The notes beneath the pieces are model-generated. The model worked only from the letters and a program-made list of their open reading frames with translations, did not search any database and had not been told where the DNA came from. Shown here in pieces: positions 61,645 through 64,000 of a stretch of DNA of 64,000 nt. The DNA is from Sporosarcina jeotgali. GTDB taxonomy: Bacteria > Bacillota > Bacilli > Bacillales_A > Planococcaceae. Position 1 is the first letter of the stretch. Each line of letters begins with the position of its first letter. The translations under genes were made by a program, and so were the position numbers. Location of the stretch: assembly GCF_033304595.1 (NCBI RefSeq), contig NZ_CP116341.1, positions 1,407,001-1,471,000 on the forward strand, read 5' to 3'.

Positions 61645-63330
61645 TTAAAAAGAGGCTGGGACACAACCAGTCAGATTGAAGCAAAAAAAGCGAGTGTTCA
61701 CCGATTTTTGGTGAGCACTCGCTTTTTTTCTCGTATTCTTTCCGTTTTCTGATGCCTGAATGTTGTTTATGGCCGTGTATTTCCTCAAATTCACGGCCAT
61801 GAATGCGAAGCCCAGTTCATTTTTCACCTTATCATTTCCCCGCACAGAGAAACGAGTGAACGCCAAATTCGCCTTCAGAAATCCAAAAACTGGTTCTACG
61901 TCGATTTTCCGTTGACCGTAGAGTGAACCTGTTTTCTCTTCTGAAAGCTTCGCTCGAATGATTGTTTTATGCATTTCCCATTTTTCATTGATATACAATT
62001 TCCGGTTGTTGCCTTCCTGCGCTTTCGTACAAAGGGAGCGCAATGGGCAATCGGAACAATCGTCGCATTCATACGCTTTGTATTCGCGTGTGAATCCGTA
62101 TTTGTCGGTTCGTTTTGAAAAATGGCTAAATCCTAGCCTGCGGCCATTCGGACAAGTGTAGGAATCCGCTTCCTCATCATAAGCCCAGTTCATTGTGTTG
62201 AACGGATCTTCTTTGTATTTCTTTGTCTTTTCCTTCCGATACTGATTATAGGTGATCAATGGTGTACGCTTTCTGTTTTCAAGGATATCTCCATAGTTCT
62301 GTTCACTGCCATAACCAGCATCTGCGACTATGTACTCCGGCAGCTCGAAATAGTCTTTCTCGATGAGATTAAGAAACGGGATGAGTGTTCGTGTATCCGT
62401 TGGGTTTGGGTAGATATCGTAAGCAAGCGCATACTGTCCTTCGGTTGCCACTTGCACATTGTAGCCTGCCTTGAGCTGGCCATTACTCATATGATCCTCC
62501 TTCATCCTCATGAAGGTGGCGTCATGATCCGTCTTGGAATAGCTGTTACGGTCTCCAAAAATCGCCATGTCGATCCGGTATTTCTCTTTGCGTTGTAAAA
62601 AATCCTGGAACTTTTTTCGATACTGTTTTGGTTCCTTGCGTTGCGACCGCAGCTCTTTTCGAACTTCTGTATCGTCGCTTTCTTCAATTTTTTCATCGTA
62701 GGTCTGTACCGTATCTTCCAGCTTGTTGAGGATGTTGGACAGTTCGTTCGTGGTAAGCTCGTCCGAACTTTCTCGTTCGATCTCCGGTATGATGTTCTTT
62801 TCCAAAAGCTCCTCATACATCTGATTCGATTTTTCGACCAGGCTCGCACTGTATCTTTCAACGGCTTTACGCCAGACGAAGGTGTACTTGTTAGCATTGG
62901 CTTCGAGTTTAGTCCCGTCTATGAAGATGGCTTCTTCTTCGATTTGCTTTTCTTCTACGAGTCGGCAGCGGAATTGTACAAAGCATTGGCGAAGAAGCTC
63001 TTTCACTTCGGGGTGGACCCGGAAGCGATTGATCGTACGATAGGTTGGTTCATATCCCTGAGCCAGCCACATCATCCGGACACTGTCTTTCAAAAGCCCT
63101 TCAATCTTTCTGCCAGAAAACACGGACTGGGTGTAAGCGCAGAGCAAAATCTTCATCATCATGCGCGGATGATAGGCAGGGCAGCCGGTTTCACGCAAAA
63201 AGCCTGTGAAGGCTTCTCCGGGGATCGACTCCACGAGCTCATTCACAGCGTAGGCAATATCATCTTTCTGTAGCTTCATTTCCATATCGAGCGGCAAAAT
63301 TAGTTGATTCATGTTATACTCTTTAAACAT
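61645..63330 (-). CDS. IS1182 family transposase
   Basis: A 561-aa transposase with no internal stop, starting after a perfect AAGGAGGT. The N-terminal DUF772 domain (GCPAYHPRMMMKILLCAYT, about 49-67) and the DDE domain (FIDGTKLEANANKYTF about 136; VADAGYGSEQNY about 325; the final Glu in VEPVFGFLKANL near 500) are typical of IS1182. A cysteine cluster (CDDCSDCPLRSLC) lies in between. The frame runs through the left-end hairpin and terminal repeat, and its TAA stop (61645-61647) is formed partly by the flanking DNA. Confidence 0.92.
   Translation of the reverse strand: MFKEYNMNQLILPLDMEMKLQKDDIAYAVNELVESIPGEAFTGFLRETGCPAYHPRMMMKILLCAYTQSVFSGRKIEGLLKDSVRMMWLAQGYEPTYRTINRFRVHPEVKELLRQCFVQFRCRLVEEKQIEEEAIFIDGTKLEANANKYTFVWRKAVERYSASLVEKSNQMYEELLEKNIIPEIERESSDELTTNELSNILNKLEDTVQTYDEKIEESDDTEVRKELRSQRKEPKQYRKKFQDFLQRKEKYRIDMAIFGDRNSYSKTDHDATFMRMKEDHMSNGQLKAGYNVQVATEGQYALAYDIYPNPTDTRTLIPFLNLIEKDYFELPEYIVADAGYGSEQNYGDILENRKRTPLITYNQYRKEKTKKYKEDPFNTMNWAYDEEADSYTCPNGRRLGFSHFSKRTDKYGFTREYKAYECDDCSDCPLRSLCTKAQEGNNRKLYINEKWEMHKTIIRAKLSEEKTGSLYGQRKIDVEPVFGFLKANLAFTRFSVRGNDKVKNELGFAFMAVNLRKYTAINNIQASENGKNTRKKASAHQKSVNTRFFCFNLTGCVPASF
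61683..61729. terminator. Hairpin terminator at left end of the IS
   Basis: A 20-bp stem (61683-61702 with 61710-61729, one wobble) with A7/T7 flanks; it is inside the coding frame of the transposase's end. Confidence 0.88.
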
Positions 63331-63405
63331 AGGAAGACCTCCTTAAATGGTTTGTGGTGAATCTATTTTAACAGAGTGTCTTCCTATTTTCCTTTCTAAA
63401 ATACC

Positions 63406-63452
63406 AAAAGAACGAATCCCTAGGATAATTCCTTAGGATTCGTTCTTTTTTA
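63406..63452. terminator. Hairpin terminator at right end of the IS
   Basis: AAAAGAACGAATCC pairs with GGATTCGTTCTTTT around a short loop, just inside the right terminal repeat; it would stop transcription entering the IS from glnA's side. Confidence 0.85.
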
Positions 63453-63503
63453 ATTTACTGAGTTTTGTCCCAGCCTCTTTTTGTATTCAAGTCCAATATG
63501 CTT

Positions 63504-64000
63504 TTAGTACATCTTCATATAGCGTTCAATTTCCCAAGGATGCACTGTAATTCGGTAGCTGTCCCATTCTCGTTGTTTTGCTTCTTTGTAGTTGGCGTAA
63601 ATATGTGCTCCTAATGCATCTTGAATGATCGAATCTTCTCCGAGTGCCAGCAATGCATGATCGAGGTCAGTCGGCAGCGTGACAATGCCTTCATTTTCTA
63701 ATTCGGCAGCATTCATCTCATAAATATTGCGATCACAAGGTTTACCGGGATCGAGGTCACGTTGTATTCCGTCAAGTCCAGACTTAAGAATTGCAGCGAG
63801 TGCTAGATAAGGGTTGGCAACAGAATCGACTGAGCGTACTTCGATTCGTGTACTCAAGCCCCGTGATGCGGGTATTCGGATCAGCGGGCTACGGTTTTGT
63901 GCAGACCATGCAATGTAGCAAGGCGCTTCATAACCTGGGACAAGACGTTTGTATGAGTTGACTGTAGGATTTGTAATTGCTGTGAATCCTTCAACATGGT
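63504..64000 (-). CDS. glnA: Glutamine synthetase type I (partial, N-terminal part outside window)
   Basis: The C-terminal 164 codons are present; the frame is open to the window edge. [13 protein letters not shown] (the IPASRG loop near the active site), the [17 protein letters not shown] segment (the family has RSPDPSCNPYLA) and the closing [10 protein letters not shown] match GlnA of the Bacillus GSI-alpha type. It makes glutamine from glutamate and ammonia. In Bacilli it is preceded by glnR, which would be outside this window. The IS lies 22 bp past the stop. Confidence 0.95.
   Translation of the reverse strand, partial: HVEGFTAITNPTVNSYKRLVPGYEAPCYIAWSAQNRSPLIRIPASRGLSTRIEVRSVDSVANPYLALAAILKSGLDGIQRDLDPGKPCDRNIYEMNAAELENEGIVTLPTDLDHALLALGEDSIIQDALGAHIYANYKEAKQREWDSYRITVHPWEIERYMKMY

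Larger units (their letters stand above)
61647..63482 (-). mobile_element. IS1182-type insertion sequence
   Basis: The terminal inverted repeats are AAAAAGAGGCTGGGACACAA at 61647-61666 and its complement form at 63463-63482, with one mismatch in 20. The element is 1836 bp and carries the transposase on the minus strand. Both ends carry strong hairpin terminators. No target duplication of more than a few bases is evident. It sits between the 3' ends of oppF and glnA, harming neither frame. Confidence 0.88.

Noticed and set aside
62508..63273. Long frames inside the IS on either strand
   Set aside because: They overlap the intact transposase frame and match no known accessory gene.

Overview
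The window reads as ordinary chromosome of a low-to-moderate G+C, endospore-forming Firmicute, most likely of the Planococcaceae (Sporosarcina-like); this placement is inference. The grounds are Bacillus-type Shine-Dalgarno sites with frequent TTG/GTG starts, a glmS ribozyme, a T-box leader, a CcpA cre site, a YjcZ-type sporulation protein, and close family matches to B. subtilis YunC, HmoB and YcgT. No tRNA, rRNA, CRISPR array or prophage was seen.

Layout. 0-6.2 kb: siderophore-ABC ATPase (cut by the window edge) and a Fur-controlled ferredoxin-NADP reductase flank a Fur box; then a DUF3307 membrane protein, a GAF-HD-GYP phosphodiesterase paired with a START-DUF5939-class III nucleotide cyclase, and a DUF4309 lipoprotein. 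6.2-10.7 kb: TetR regulator divergent from a BCCT transporter and a CocE-type hydrolase, with a perfect cre site downstream of the transporter promoter. 10.7-12.4 kb: a 20-bp-period repeat array, then a complete T-box leader joined to an MFS gene that has lost its N-terminal part. 12.5-18.1 kb: giant coiled-coil SF1 helicase, winged-helix-like partner and DUF985 cupin. 18.1-27.9 kb: housekeeping genes (LCP ligase, YitT, YunC, HmoB, Cu/Zn SOD, DUF1641/NDH-2, glmS with ribozyme). 28-38.7 kb: many small membrane, GNAT and VOC genes, a chemoreceptor, and methylmalonyl-CoA epimerase. 38.7-48 kb: PadR/DUF4097 pair, spore-related small genes, YjaZ-like protease, ABC-F ATPase behind a small-ORF/terminator leader, MhqO-like dioxygenase, and a second 20-bp repeat array. 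48-55.5 kb: squalene/phytoene-type synthase, a decaying marR-MFS pair, DUF3891, acyl-CoA ligase, CHY zinc finger, and four DUF948 proteins in two convergent pairs. 55.8-61.6 kb: complete oppABCDF. 61.6-63.5 kb: an IS1182-type element inserted between oppF and the 3' end of glnA.

Most distinctive signals: two arrays of one repeat family (about 10870-11021 and 47888-48057) with exact 20-bp phasing; a candidate terminator/antiterminator leader before yitT; a candidate small-ORF attenuator before the ABC-F gene; the helicase operon; and three genes caught in decay. No single clearly new multi-gene system is proven from sequence alone; the phased repeat arrays and the two attenuator-like leaders are the best candidates.
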